From: JAFDXJ01 sp038257845
Lineage (GTDB): Bacteria; Bacteroidota; Bacteroidia; Chitinophagales; Chitinophagaceae
NCBI GenBank assembly: GCA_038257845.1
Contig: JBBSQL010000005.1
Span: 83,497 to 147,496, forward strand
Direction: 5' to 3'
Length of the DNA stretch: 64,000 nt
The position numbers were made by a program, and so were the translations under genes. Every line of letters begins with the position of its first letter. Positions within the stretch are counted from its first letter, which is position 1. Below are positions 37,076 to 45,712 of this stretch, in pieces. The notes beneath the pieces are model-generated. The model had not been told where the DNA came from. It did not search any database and saw only the letters and a list, made by a program, of their open reading frames with translations.

Positions 37076-37807
37076 ATGGAGAAAGAATTAGGATCATGGT
37101 ACAGTCCGGCGCTCGGACAGGATATGCCCATTGTTAGTTATGGCCATGCAGGCTTTGCTTTATTACTTGTACCAACAGCCGCAGCAGATTACCTGGAATA
37201 TGAACGCTTCCTTATGATAGATGCATTGAAGCCTTACATTGAGGCTGGTAAAATGCGTGTGTTTAGTGTGAACAGTATCAATAATGAAAGCTGGCTGAAC
37301 AATGAAATGCTACCGGAACATAAAGCCATTCGCCACAACCAATTCAACGATTATATTTTCTTTGAAGTAGCGCCATACATCAGGAGTAAATGTGGCGCTG
37401 ATACAATGATCTTTGTAAGCGGCGCTTCTTTCGGCGCATTACATTCTATGAATTTATTTTTAAAACGCCCCGATATTATCAATGGCGCCATCAGTATGAG
37501 CGGCGTGTATGACCTGAGTGAATACACGAAAGGATTTTGGGATGAACAAGTTTATTTCAATAGCCCAATGCATTATATTCCCAACCTGGAGGATGCATTT
37601 TTTCTGGATAAAATTAAGGCAAGTCCGCATATTCATATTTACACTGGCAGCGGTAATTATGAAGATCCTGAAGCCAACCGCAAATTTTCAAAAGTATTGA
37701 ATGATAAAGGTATTGCACATGACCTGGATATTTGGGGTACAGACATTGATCACGACTGGCCGACCTGGAGGGCAATGCTGCCGTATATTATTGAAACAAA
37801 GTTTTAA
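37076..37807 (+). CDS. esterase family protein (alpha/beta hydrolase, esterase D-like)
   Basis: This 243-residue protein has the nucleophile elbow GASFGA with Ser118, followed by NLFLKRPDIINGAISMSGVYDL and a probable catalytic His in TDIDHDWPTWR. The fold matches the putative esterase (esterase D) group. There is no signal peptide, so it should be cytoplasmic. Its stop codon is directly followed by the ATG of the AsmA gene, which points to translational coupling. The substrate is unknown. Confidence 0.83.
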   Translation: MEKELGSWYSPALGQDMPIVSYGHAGFALLLVPTAAADYLEYERFLMIDALKPYIEAGKMRVFSVNSINNESWLNNEMLPEHKAIRHNQFNDYIFFEVAPYIRSKCGADTMIFVSGASFGALHSMNLFLKRPDIINGAISMSGVYDLSEYTKGFWDEQVYFNSPMHYIPNLEDAFFLDKIKASPHIHIYTGSGNYEDPEANRKFSKVLNDKGIAHDLDIWGTDIDHDWPTWRAMLPYIIETKF

Positions 37808-40297
37808 ATGAATGCAAAGCAAAAAGTACAATTAGAAAAATGGAAATTAACCACGCGTAATTTCCTGCAAAAAAAATTTGTACGGATCATTGCCAAATCT
37901 TTACTCGCTGTAATTGGTTTGGCAATTATTTTTATAATTGCGCTGAGCATTTATTTACAAACGCATCGTGCAGAAATTGTTTCCAAAGTAAAAGACGAAC
38001 TCAGCAAAACCATCAATGGACAAGTGGAAATAAAGGATATTGATTTATCCGTGATCCGTCATTTTCCCAATATTGGTATCCAGATAAAAGGCATCCGCAT
38101 TTTGGATTCAATGTATCACAGGCCTTTATTTCAAGCGACTGAAGTGTCTGCTGGCATTGGAATTTTTCAACTTTTAAAAAAAGATAAAACAATTAACGAG
38201 ATAACTATTAGTACTGGTTTATTTCACTTGTTTACCATGTCTTCAGGTTACACAAATGGTTACCTGTTAAAAACAAAAAAGAAAACGCAGGCAAACGGAC
38301 CGGAAGGAAGTATTCATATAAACCAGGTTAAATTGTCCAATGTCCATGCGATCATTGAGGACGCCCCGCAAAATAAAAAATATGAATGTGTGGCCAATGA
38401 TATTTTCATCAAAATAAAATATGACAATGAATTTTGGAAAATAAAAATGGATGAAGACATCCTGGTGAAAGGCCTGGGTTTCAAATTATCCAAAGGTATG
38501 TATTTACAAAATTGTTTGTTGAAAGCGGATAACTGGGAAATTGATTTTAATACAGTGAAAAAAGAATTGGTTTTCAATGATTCAAAGATCAGTATAGATA
38601 AACAACCATTTGTATTAACAGGAAAATTTCATTTTGCAGATTCATCTTTTTTTCATCTTGAGGCAATAACAAAAAATATTTCTTTTACAGAAGCAACAAA
38701 AATTATCACGGAGAAAATTAAAGGTAAAATGCGTTTTACCGGCCTGGAAAAAGGCTTTGATGTACATGCAACATTTGATGGGCCACTTTCTGGTGGCGGA
38801 GATCCATTTATAAACGTTGATCTTATCACATTGCAAAATGTATTAGCAACACCGATCACTTCATTCACACAGTGCAGCTTCACCGGAAATTTTAATAATC
38901 ATATCAGTGATACCATGGAAGCAGGCGATCCGAATTCAAATATTGTTTTCAAAAAGTTCAGCGCCAACTGGAATGGTTTATTGATTTCAACGGATTCTAT
39001 TTTAATACAAAATTTATCAGAACCCATACTGCGATTCGCTTTCATCTCGAGTTGCAGTTTACCTGAACTGGACAGTAATTTGGAATTATCTTCCATCAGG
39101 CTGACAAAAGGCAGCGCCATGGTGAACATTAATTATGATGGGCCATTAATCACAGATCCATCGTTATTGAATAAAGTAGGCGCAGATATTTTATTGAAAG
39201 ATGGAGAAGGAATTTATGTACCCAGGAATATTGTATTCAGTAAATGCAATGGACGAATCAGTATTTCTGAAAATAATTTAAGTATTCAAAAACTGATTTT
39301 TGATATTCAGAAAAATCATTTTGAAATAAATGCCAGTGGTGAAAATGTGAATCGCGTGGCTTTATCAGATTCAGGCAAAGCATCATTTAGCTGCGATGTT
39401 TATTCTCCTTCAATCAATGGAAATGATTTTACTTTTTTGTTTGATCAACAAAAATCTGTCAGTAGCCGGTCGAAAAAGAACACAGGTTTAAATGCCACTG
39501 CTGCAAAAATTGATAATATTTTGGTCAATGGAAATATGCAATTAAATATTAAAGCAGGACATATTATTTACCAGCATTTTACGGCTGATAATATTAAAGC
39601 ATCTATGCTGTTTACTACAGATAAATGGGAAATACAAAATGCATCCCTTCAACATGCTGGTGGAAATTTTTCCCTGGCTGCAAAATTTAATGCGCTTAAA
39701 AATGGTGTGCGTGATGCCTGGGCAAAATTCAACCTGGATCATGTAGATGTGCGAAAAGTTTTTTATGCATTTGACAATTTTGGCCAGGATGCCATCATAT
39801 CTTCAAATGTCCGTGGCACATTAAATACAAATGGGGACATTCGTTTTTTGGTCAATAATAAAGGAAACTTCATAAGTAAATCCTTGAGCGGAACGATGAA
39901 TTTTTCTTTGAAGAATGGTGCACTGGTGAATTTTAAACCCTTTGAAAATATCAACGATATTGTTTTTAAAAATCGTGATTTTTCCGATGTTCAATTTGCC
40001 GAAATAAATAATAAGTTGAGCATCAGTAAAGGTGAAATGCAAATCAACCGCATGGAAATTGCTTCTAATGTTTTACATATTTACCTGGAAGGTTTGTATG
40101 ATTTTAACCATAAAAATACGGACATCAGTATTCAGGTGCCTTTGAATAATTTAAGTAAGTCAAAAAATGATACGCGTAGAGAAAAAAAAGGCTTAGATGC
40201 GAAAACCGGTGCCAGTGTATATTTGCGCGCAAGGAATGCAAGCGATGGCTCTGTGAAGTTTGGCCTGGATGTATTTAGAAAACTTAGAAAAAATTAA
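37808..40297 (+). CDS. AsmA family envelope protein
   Basis: This 829-residue protein has one N-terminal membrane helix (SLLAVIGLAIIFIIALSIYL) followed by the AsmA start VKDELSKTINGQVEIKDIDLSVIRHFPNIGIQIKGI and a long beta-rich periplasmic body. The C-terminal AsmA_2-like part includes FKPFENINDIVFKNRDFSDV and LYDFNHKNTDISIQVPL. AsmA proteins are implicated in lipid transport and outer-membrane homeostasis as VPS13-like bridges. It begins immediately after the esterase stop and is followed at 28 bases by the iminopeptidase gene. Confidence 0.85.
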   Translation: MNAKQKVQLEKWKLTTRNFLQKKFVRIIAKSLLAVIGLAIIFIIALSIYLQTHRAEIVSKVKDELSKTINGQVEIKDIDLSVIRHFPNIGIQIKGIRILDSMYHRPLFQATEVSAGIGIFQLLKKDKTINEITISTGLFHLFTMSSGYTNGYLLKTKKKTQANGPEGSIHINQVKLSNVHAIIEDAPQNKKYECVANDIFIKIKYDNEFWKIKMDEDILVKGLGFKLSKGMYLQNCLLKADNWEIDFNTVKKELVFNDSKISIDKQPFVLTGKFHFADSSFFHLEAITKNISFTEATKIITEKIKGKMRFTGLEKGFDVHATFDGPLSGGGDPFINVDLITLQNVLATPITSFTQCSFTGNFNNHISDTMEAGDPNSNIVFKKFSANWNGLLISTDSILIQNLSEPILRFAFISSCSLPELDSNLELSSIRLTKGSAMVNINYDGPLITDPSLLNKVGADILLKDGEGIYVPRNIVFSKCNGRISISENNLSIQKLIFDIQKNHFEINASGENVNRVALSDSGKASFSCDVYSPSINGNDFTFLFDQQKSVSSRSKKNTGLNATAAKIDNILVNGNMQLNIKAGHIIYQHFTADNIKASMLFTTDKWEIQNASLQHAGGNFSLAAKFNALKNGVRDAWAKFNLDHVDVRKVFYAFDNFGQDAIISSNVRGTLNTNGDIRFLVNNKGNFISKSLSGTMNFSLKNGALVNFKPFENINDIVFKNRDFSDVQFAEINNKLSISKGEMQINRMEIASNVLHIYLEGLYDFNHKNTDISIQVPLNNLSKSKNDTRREKKGLDAKTGASVYLRARNASDGSVKFGLDVFRKLRKN

Positions 40298-40325
40298 AAT
40301 TAAATTTTTTACCAAAACCCTTTTT

Positions 40326-41345
40326 ATGAAAAAATTACTTATTGTATTTTGTATCGTCGCTTGTGCATGTACAAATAATAAACCCGAAAACGGCATGCTG
40401 GTCAAAGATTATTTTGCACCGCAGGACACAGGTTTACAAACTGCCGGAATAAAAATGGTTCCCATTTCTACACCCGTTGGAAATTTTCATGTATGGACAA
40501 AAAGCATTGGTAATAATCCGCGCATAAAAGTTTTGTTGTTGCATGGTGGCCCGGCAATGACGCATGAATACATGGAATGTTTTGAAAGTTTTTTTCCGCA
40601 ACAAGGATTTGAAATGATCGAGTATGATCAGCTCGGTTCCTGGTATTCAGATCAGCCAACGGACAGCAGTTTATGGACGATTGATCGTTTTGTGGACGAA
40701 GTAGAACAAGTGCGCAAAGCCTTTGGACTTACGAAAGATAATTTTTATATACTGGGAAATTCCTGGGGTGGAATTCTGGGAATGGAATATGTGTTGAAAT
40801 ACCCGGACAATGCAAAAGCGCTTATCGTTTCCAACATGATGGCAAGCGGTCCGGATTATGGAAAATATAATCTCGAGTTGCAAAAGCAAATGGATAAAAC
40901 AATTGTTGATAGTATTATGCTTTTGCAAAATACGGGGCAAGCCAGTAACCCGCGTTATGAGGCTTTACTGAATGGATATTATCAGCAGCATCTTTGCCGC
41001 TTAGATCCATTTCCTGACCCGGTTTTGCGGAGTTTCAAACACATTAATCAAACTATTTATACGATGATGCAGGGCCCGAGTGAATTTGGTATTTCCGGCC
41101 GGCTGGCAAATTGGGATATTAAAGACAGGCTGAAAGAAATTAAAATTCCTACGCTCATGATCGGCGCAAAATATGATACCATGGATCCTGAATATATGAA
41201 ATGGATGAGCACGCAGGTGCAACATGGCCGCTATTTATATTGCCCGGAAGGAAGCCATTTAGCCATGTGGGATGACCAGAAAAATTATTATCCCGGCGTT
41301 ATCCAATTTATTAAAGATGTGGACGGTGGAAATTTTTCAAAATAA
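40326..41345 (+). CDS. proline iminopeptidase-like alpha/beta hydrolase, lipoprotein
   Basis: The frame opens at 40260 inside the AsmA gene; the ATG at 40326 gives a lipoprotein signal (MKKLLIVFCIVACAC) and 339 residues. Motifs of proline iminopeptidases (S33) are LLHGGPAMTHEYME for the oxyanion hole, IEYDQLGSWYSDQP, and the nucleophile Ser146 in GNSWGG; a His near the end lies in PEGSHLAMWD. It releases N-terminal proline or related residues in the family; being lipid-anchored it would act at the envelope. It is the last gene of the esterase-AsmA group, followed by a minus-strand tRNA. Confidence 0.87.
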   Translation: MKKLLIVFCIVACACTNNKPENGMLVKDYFAPQDTGLQTAGIKMVPISTPVGNFHVWTKSIGNNPRIKVLLLHGGPAMTHEYMECFESFFPQQGFEMIEYDQLGSWYSDQPTDSSLWTIDRFVDEVEQVRKAFGLTKDNFYILGNSWGGILGMEYVLKYPDNAKALIVSNMMASGPDYGKYNLELQKQMDKTIVDSIMLLQNTGQASNPRYEALLNGYYQQHLCRLDPFPDPVLRSFKHINQTIYTMMQGPSEFGISGRLANWDIKDRLKEIKIPTLMIGAKYDTMDPEYMKWMSTQVQHGRYLYCPEGSHLAMWDDQKNYYPGVIQFIKDVDGGNFSK

Positions 41346-41374
41346 TTTATAAAAAATACAACGAGAGAAAAAAG

Positions 41375-41446
41375 TGGTCTCACCAAGAATCGAACTTGGA
41401 TCTAGAGTTTAGGAAACTCCTATTCTATCCATTGAACTATGAGACC
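41375..41446 (-). tRNA. tRNA-Arg (anticodon CCT)
   Basis: The minus strand folds into a full cloverleaf: acceptor GGTCTCA/TGAGACC, D-arm GTTC...GAAT, anticodon stem GGAGT/ACTCT with loop TTCCTAA (anticodon CCT, reading AGG), four-base variable region AGAT and T-arm CCAAG/CTTGG with loop TTCGATT. The discriminator base is A at 41375 and the CCA end is not encoded. Confidence 0.95.
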
Positions 41447-41493
41447 AATCTTTAGAAGCCTTTTTACCAGTGTATTTCAGCAAAAATCAGGCG

Positions 41494-41501
41494 CAAATGT
41501 A
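41494..41501 (-). promoter_or_regulatory. -7 element TACATTTG of tRNA-Arg
   Basis: This is an exact TAnnTTTG match on the minus strand, 47 bases before the tRNA 5' end. A T-rich stretch lies at the -33 distance, but there is no clear TTTG. Confidence 0.4.
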
Positions 41502-41532
41502 CAGACAAAATCGCAAATAAAAATTCAACCAT

Positions 41533-41540
41533 TATCTTTG
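41533..41540 (+). promoter_or_regulatory. -7 element TATCTTTG of the TPR gene
   Basis: This is an exact TAnnTTTG match (TATCTTTGCA context), 63 bases before the ATG at 41604. It forms a divergent pair with the tRNA promoter. Confidence 0.45.
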
Positions 41541-41603
41541 CAGCCCTGTGTAAAAAAACAAAGCAATTTTTGTTTGACAAATTCTTAAATATTTTTAGAA
41601 ATA

Positions 41604-42254
41604 ATGAAAATTTATAACCTCATCATAAAATACCGTTTCTGGCTAAGCCTTGTGGCACTTGCATTAGCGGTATTGGTAAACGTCACAAATGGTTTCTGGC
41701 CTGCATTCATTTTATATTTTGTGGCATTAATTGGAATTGCCAGCCATTTCTTTATTGGCCCAATGCGCCTGATTCAAAAACCCATGGAAGATGGCAATGT
41801 AGAAGAAGTGCAAAGGATCATGAAAACAATATGGTTTCCCGGCTTATTATACAAACCCATCCGCTCAACATATTACACATTGCTGGGAAATATGTCCATG
41901 ATGAACCAGGATTTTGATGCAGCAGAAAAGCACCTGAAAAAAAGTTCTTCACTCGGGTCCGCGATGCCTGAAGCAGAAGGTGCGAATAAATTGCAACTGG
42001 GCATGATGGCTTTACAAAAAGGAGATTTCCGGGGCGGGGAATCATATATGCGGGCAGCGCTCCGCATCGGCATCCCGGATAAGGAAAGTGAAGCCGTGGC
42101 TTACCTGAGCATGTGCCAGATCTTTATGAACAAAAGAGAATTTCGCGCGGCGAAAGATTATTTCCGCAAAGCCAAAGCCTGCAAACCCAAGACCAAGCAG
42201 GTTGTTGAGCAGATAAAAGATATAGAGAAATATATTTCGAGAATGCCGGGATAA
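41604..42254 (+). CDS. tetratricopeptide-repeat inner-membrane protein
   Basis: This 216-residue protein has two N-terminal membrane helices (FWLSLVALALAVLVNVTNGFW and FILYFVALIGIASHFFIG), then a soluble helical domain with TPR-like pairs: MNQDFDAAEKHLKKSSSLG, LQKGDFRGGESYMRAALRIG and MNKREFRAAKDYFRKAKACKP. TPRs mediate protein contacts. I know no specific function. It is preceded by its own promoter and followed by a pair of inverted palindromes. Confidence 0.78.
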   Translation: MKIYNLIIKYRFWLSLVALALAVLVNVTNGFWPAFILYFVALIGIASHFFIGPMRLIQKPMEDGNVEEVQRIMKTIWFPGLLYKPIRSTYYTLLGNMSMMNQDFDAAEKHLKKSSSLGSAMPEAEGANKLQLGMMALQKGDFRGGESYMRAALRIGIPDKESEAVAYLSMCQIFMNKREFRAAKDYFRKAKACKPKTKQVVEQIKDIEKYISRMPG

Positions 42255-42267
42255 ATATTCGCTGCCG

Positions 42268-42347
42268 TTGCTGGTCGCCTGACCAGCAATACCGAAGACG
42301 AAATCATATCTAAAAAATAGTTGAAGAAATTTGGTTAGGTGACCAAA
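42268..42347. repeat. pair of inverted REP-like palindromes (BIME-like)
   Basis: The first palindrome (42268-42289) has stem TTGCTGGTC/GACCAGCAA with loop GCCT. The second (42330-42347) has stem TTTGGT/ACCAAA. In inverse orientation the second shares the core GGTC-R-CCT-R-ACC with the first, with compensatory changes that keep pairing. They lie between the TPR and helicase genes. Confidence 0.55.
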
Positions 42348-42456
42348 CATGGCGTTGCAGTCCGAAACATTTTTTCATGTATGAATTCTATTACTAAACA
42401 AATGCCATTCGTTCCAGCATGTGTATATTTTATCAAAAATTTCTTTCTCCAAATAT

Positions 42457-42464
42457 TATCTTTG
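42457..42464 (+). promoter_or_regulatory. -7 element TATCTTTG abutting the helicase start
   Basis: This exact TAnnTTTG match ends four bases before the ATG at 42469, so transcription would start at or near the first codon. No -33 TTTG was found at normal spacing. Confidence 0.4.
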
Positions 42465-42468
42465 AAGA

Positions 42469-45400
42469 ATGGCAAACAGGCAATACCAGGAAGAAAAATT
42501 CCGCAAAATTTATAGTGGTTTAAATGAAGAGCAAAAATTAGCCGTGGACACAATAGATGGTCCCGTGATGGTGATTGCAGGACCGGGAACAGGAAAAACG
42601 CAAATACTTTCTGCGCGTATCGGTAAAATTTTATTAGAAACAGATACTGCACCTCAAAATATTCTTTGTCTCACTTTTACAGATGCCGGTGTAGTGGCTA
42701 TGCGCAAAAGACTGATCAGTTTTATGGGCAGCGATGCATACAAAGTGCAGGTGCATACTTTTCATTCTTTTTGTAATATGGTCTTGCAGGAAAATGCACG
42801 CTATTTCAGTAAAAAAGAAATGGACGCTTTAAGTGATTTGGAAAGAATTGATGTGTTGCAAAAACTCATAGATGGTTTTGAAAATGAAAATTCTTTAAAG
42901 CGTTTTAAAGGAGAGATTTATTTTGATATGCATCATCTCTCTCATTTATTTTCAACTATTAAAAGAGAAAACTGGCGGGAAGAAACTTTATTGGAACAAA
43001 TAGATGAATATATAAATAACATTATTCCTGAAACGGATGGGTTTTATAATAAAAGAAAAAAAGCCAAAGGCGAACTGGAATTTACACAGAAAGGAAAAGA
43101 GGAAATTGAACGAATGGAAAAAACAAAAGATGCCGTTCGTTCTTTTAAAAAATACCAGGAAATTTTAAAAGAAAAAAAGCGCTATGATTATGATGATATG
43201 ATCAACTGGACAATCAATTTATTTGAAGAATATCCGGATGTGTTATTGAATTACCAGGAACGTTTTCAATATATCCTCGTGGATGAATACCAGGACAGCA
43301 GCGGATCACAGAACAAAATTGTAGAGTTGCTCATCAGTTACTGGCAGGATGAAAAACCAAATATTTTTGTAGTCGGTGATGACGATCAGAGCATTTATAA
43401 ATTCCAGGGTGCCAATTTAAAAAACCTGCAGTCATTTGTAAAAGCATATAATACAGACCTGCTGAAAATTGTGCTGACAAAAAATTATCGCAGTGTGCAA
43501 CCAGTTTTGGATGCTGCAAAAAATTTGGTTGATAATAATGAAGAACGCCTGGTCAAACATTTGCCGGATCTTACAAAAGATTTGATATCAGCAAATACGG
43601 ATTTGATGAAATTGAATATTCATCCCGTGATACGCATTTACAATAATGAGTTTGAAGAAAATGCACATCTTGCATTATCCATAAAAAAGTTAGTAGATGA
43701 TGGCGTTTCAGCTTCTGAGATCGCCGTAATTTATCGCGAACATAAAATAGGCGATGAACTTATAAAATTTTTGCAATTACTGCAGATTCCTTTTTATGCA
43801 AAACGTTCGATCAATTTATTGGAAGATGTTTTTATAAAAAAAATATTAAACATCATGCGTTATACAGTGGCAGAACAGGAAATGCCATTCAGCGGTGAAC
43901 AATATTTATTTGAAATTTTGCATTATGATTTTTTTGAAATAAAACCTTTTCGCATCGCGGTGATTTGTAATGAGATTGCGGCTATGCGGGGCAAAACTGC
44001 AAAGGAAAAATCTTTACGCGGTTACCTGCAAAAATTGAAACAGGAAAATGATGGAAAATTATTTTCCGATAATGAACAGGACATTCCACTTATCCGTGTC
44101 GCAGGCATTATTGAATCATTGCTAACGGAAATAAATAATAATAGTTTGCAGGGCTGGTTTGAATTTATGATAAATGAAACGGGCATCCTTACATATATTC
44201 TCAATGACGCGGAAAAATTCTGGTTGATGAAAAAATTAACCGGCTTGTTTGATTATATAAAAGATGCAACCCATAGAAACCCTGACATGAATTTGAAAGC
44301 TTTCATGGAACAGGTAGATTTATTAATTCAAAATAATTTGCCGATTGACCTCGTGCAACAATCCGGTGTTGCAGCCGGCGTAAGTTTATTAACTGCTCAT
44401 GGCAGTAAAGGCCTTGAATTTGAATATGTATTTTTAATGTGTGCCCGCACTGATTTGTGGGAAGGAAAACGTAGTATGAGCAGGGGTTTCAGGCTTCCGC
44501 CAAATGTTGTGGAGCAGGAAAATGAAGTGGAGAAAACGGAAGAATTACGGCGTTTATTTTTCGTTTCACTTACACGTGCAAAAAAATATCTCTATATTTC
44601 TTATCCCGAAAGTCGCAATGACGGGAAACAAAATCTTCCTTCACAATTCATTGCAGAAACGAAAATTCAGGAACATATTCCGGAAGAAAGAATTGTACTT
44701 TCTGAAGAAGATAAATTGCATTTTGCTTCGCTGCGTTTTGGTATAATACAAAAACCTGTATTGGAAAAAATTGAATCGGAATACATTGATCATCTCCTGG
44801 AAAATTTTACCATGAATGTGTCCGCATTGAATAATTTTTTAGAATGCCCGTTGAAATTTTATTACAGTACACTCATACGTGTCCCTTCTGTTAAAAGTGA
44901 ACCGATGCAGTTTGGCAGTTCTGTTCATGCGGCAATGAATGATTTTTTTGTGAAGATGATGAATGAAAATCATGTGTATCCTTCGAAAGATTTTTTACTA
45001 CAACGCTTCCTGTATGATATGCAGCGAAATCGTGAAGTTTTTACAAATAAAAGCCTTAATAATTTTCTTGAATATGGAAGCAAAATGCTGGAAAATTATT
45101 ACGACTATTACTATGCTTTGCCACCAACAAATGATTTTATCCTCACAGAATATCCTTTAAGTAAAGTGGTCATCAACAATGTGCCATTGAAAGGATTTGC
45201 AGATAAAATTCAATTTTGGAAAAATGATATAGTGATCACTGATTTTAAAACCGGTGCTTATCCCAAAGCAAAAGCGCGCGGAGAATTTGATTTGCCCGGC
45301 AGCCTGAAAAAGCCGCTGGGCGGGAATTACTGGCGGCAAGCAGTTTTTTATAAAATATTGGCGGAAAACCTTCCGGGTAAAAATTGGAATGTTTTACAAA

Positions 45401-45645
45401 TCCAGTTTGATTTTGTGGAAATGAATAAAAAAGAACAATTCGATATAGAGAAATTATTAATCACACAAGAACAAATTGATACTGTAAAAGATCAAATCAC
45501 AAATGCCTGGGATAAAATTCAAAAGCATGAATTTTATGAAGGCTGCGGAAAACCTGATTGTCATTGGTGCAATTTTATAAAAGATCATAAAATATATAGT
45601 TCGCTGCTCGAAGAAGAACCCGAAGAATCGCCGGCAGATTTTTAA
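42469..45645 (+). CDS. UvrD/PcrA-type superfamily 1 helicase fused to a PD-(D/E)XK Fe-S nuclease
   Basis: This 1058-residue protein has SF1 helicase motifs: Walker A AGPGTGKTQ (37-45), LCLTFTDAGVVAMRKR, VDEYQDSS (from 271), VGDDDQSIYKFQGA, KNYRS, LLTAHGSKGLEFEYVF and LRRLFFVSLTRAKKYLYIS. The C-terminal third is a RecB/AddB-like nuclease with LNNFLECPLKFYYS, Asp925-x-Lys927 in ITDFKTG, and four Cys (793, 1026, 1031, 1034) in the pattern of an Fe-S-anchored nuclease. It probably processes DNA ends or recombination intermediates, like AddAB in one chain. It is monocistronic, 67 bases before the next ORF. Confidence 0.87.
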   Translation: MANRQYQEEKFRKIYSGLNEEQKLAVDTIDGPVMVIAGPGTGKTQILSARIGKILLETDTAPQNILCLTFTDAGVVAMRKRLISFMGSDAYKVQVHTFHSFCNMVLQENARYFSKKEMDALSDLERIDVLQKLIDGFENENSLKRFKGEIYFDMHHLSHLFSTIKRENWREETLLEQIDEYINNIIPETDGFYNKRKKAKGELEFTQKGKEEIERMEKTKDAVRSFKKYQEILKEKKRYDYDDMINWTINLFEEYPDVLLNYQERFQYILVDEYQDSSGSQNKIVELLISYWQDEKPNIFVVGDDDQSIYKFQGANLKNLQSFVKAYNTDLLKIVLTKNYRSVQPVLDAAKNLVDNNEERLVKHLPDLTKDLISANTDLMKLNIHPVIRIYNNEFEENAHLALSIKKLVDDGVSASEIAVIYREHKIGDELIKFLQLLQIPFYAKRSINLLEDVFIKKILNIMRYTVAEQEMPFSGEQYLFEILHYDFFEIKPFRIAVICNEIAAMRGKTAKEKSLRGYLQKLKQENDGKLFSDNEQDIPLIRVAGIIESLLTEINNNSLQGWFEFMINETGILTYILNDAEKFWLMKKLTGLFDYIKDATHRNPDMNLKAFMEQVDLLIQNNLPIDLVQQSGVAAGVSLLTAHGSKGLEFEYVFLMCARTDLWEGKRSMSRGFRLPPNVVEQENEVEKTEELRRLFFVSLTRAKKYLYISYPESRNDGKQNLPSQFIAETKIQEHIPEERIVLSEEDKLHFASLRFGIIQKPVLEKIESEYIDHLLENFTMNVSALNNFLECPLKFYYSTLIRVPSVKSEPMQFGSSVHAAMNDFFVKMMNENHVYPSKDFLLQRFLYDMQRNREVFTNKSLNNFLEYGSKMLENYYDYYYALPPTNDFILTEYPLSKVVINNVPLKGFADKIQFWKNDIVITDFKTGAYPKAKARGEFDLPGSLKKPLGGNYWRQAVFYKILAENLPGKNWNVLQIQFDFVEMNKKEQFDIEKLLITQEQIDTVKDQITNAWDKIQKHEFYEGCGKPDCHWCNFIKDHKIYSSLLEEEPEESPADF

Positions 45646-45712
45646 AATAGAATTACCAGATCAAAAGACAGAAAGCAATTATGTTTGCATACAATTTGCG
45701 CTCACATTATTT

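Noticed and set aside
40260..40325. Longer start of the iminopeptidase overlapping the AsmA gene
   Set aside because: The ATG at 40326 starts a clean lipoprotein signal; the extension would bury it.
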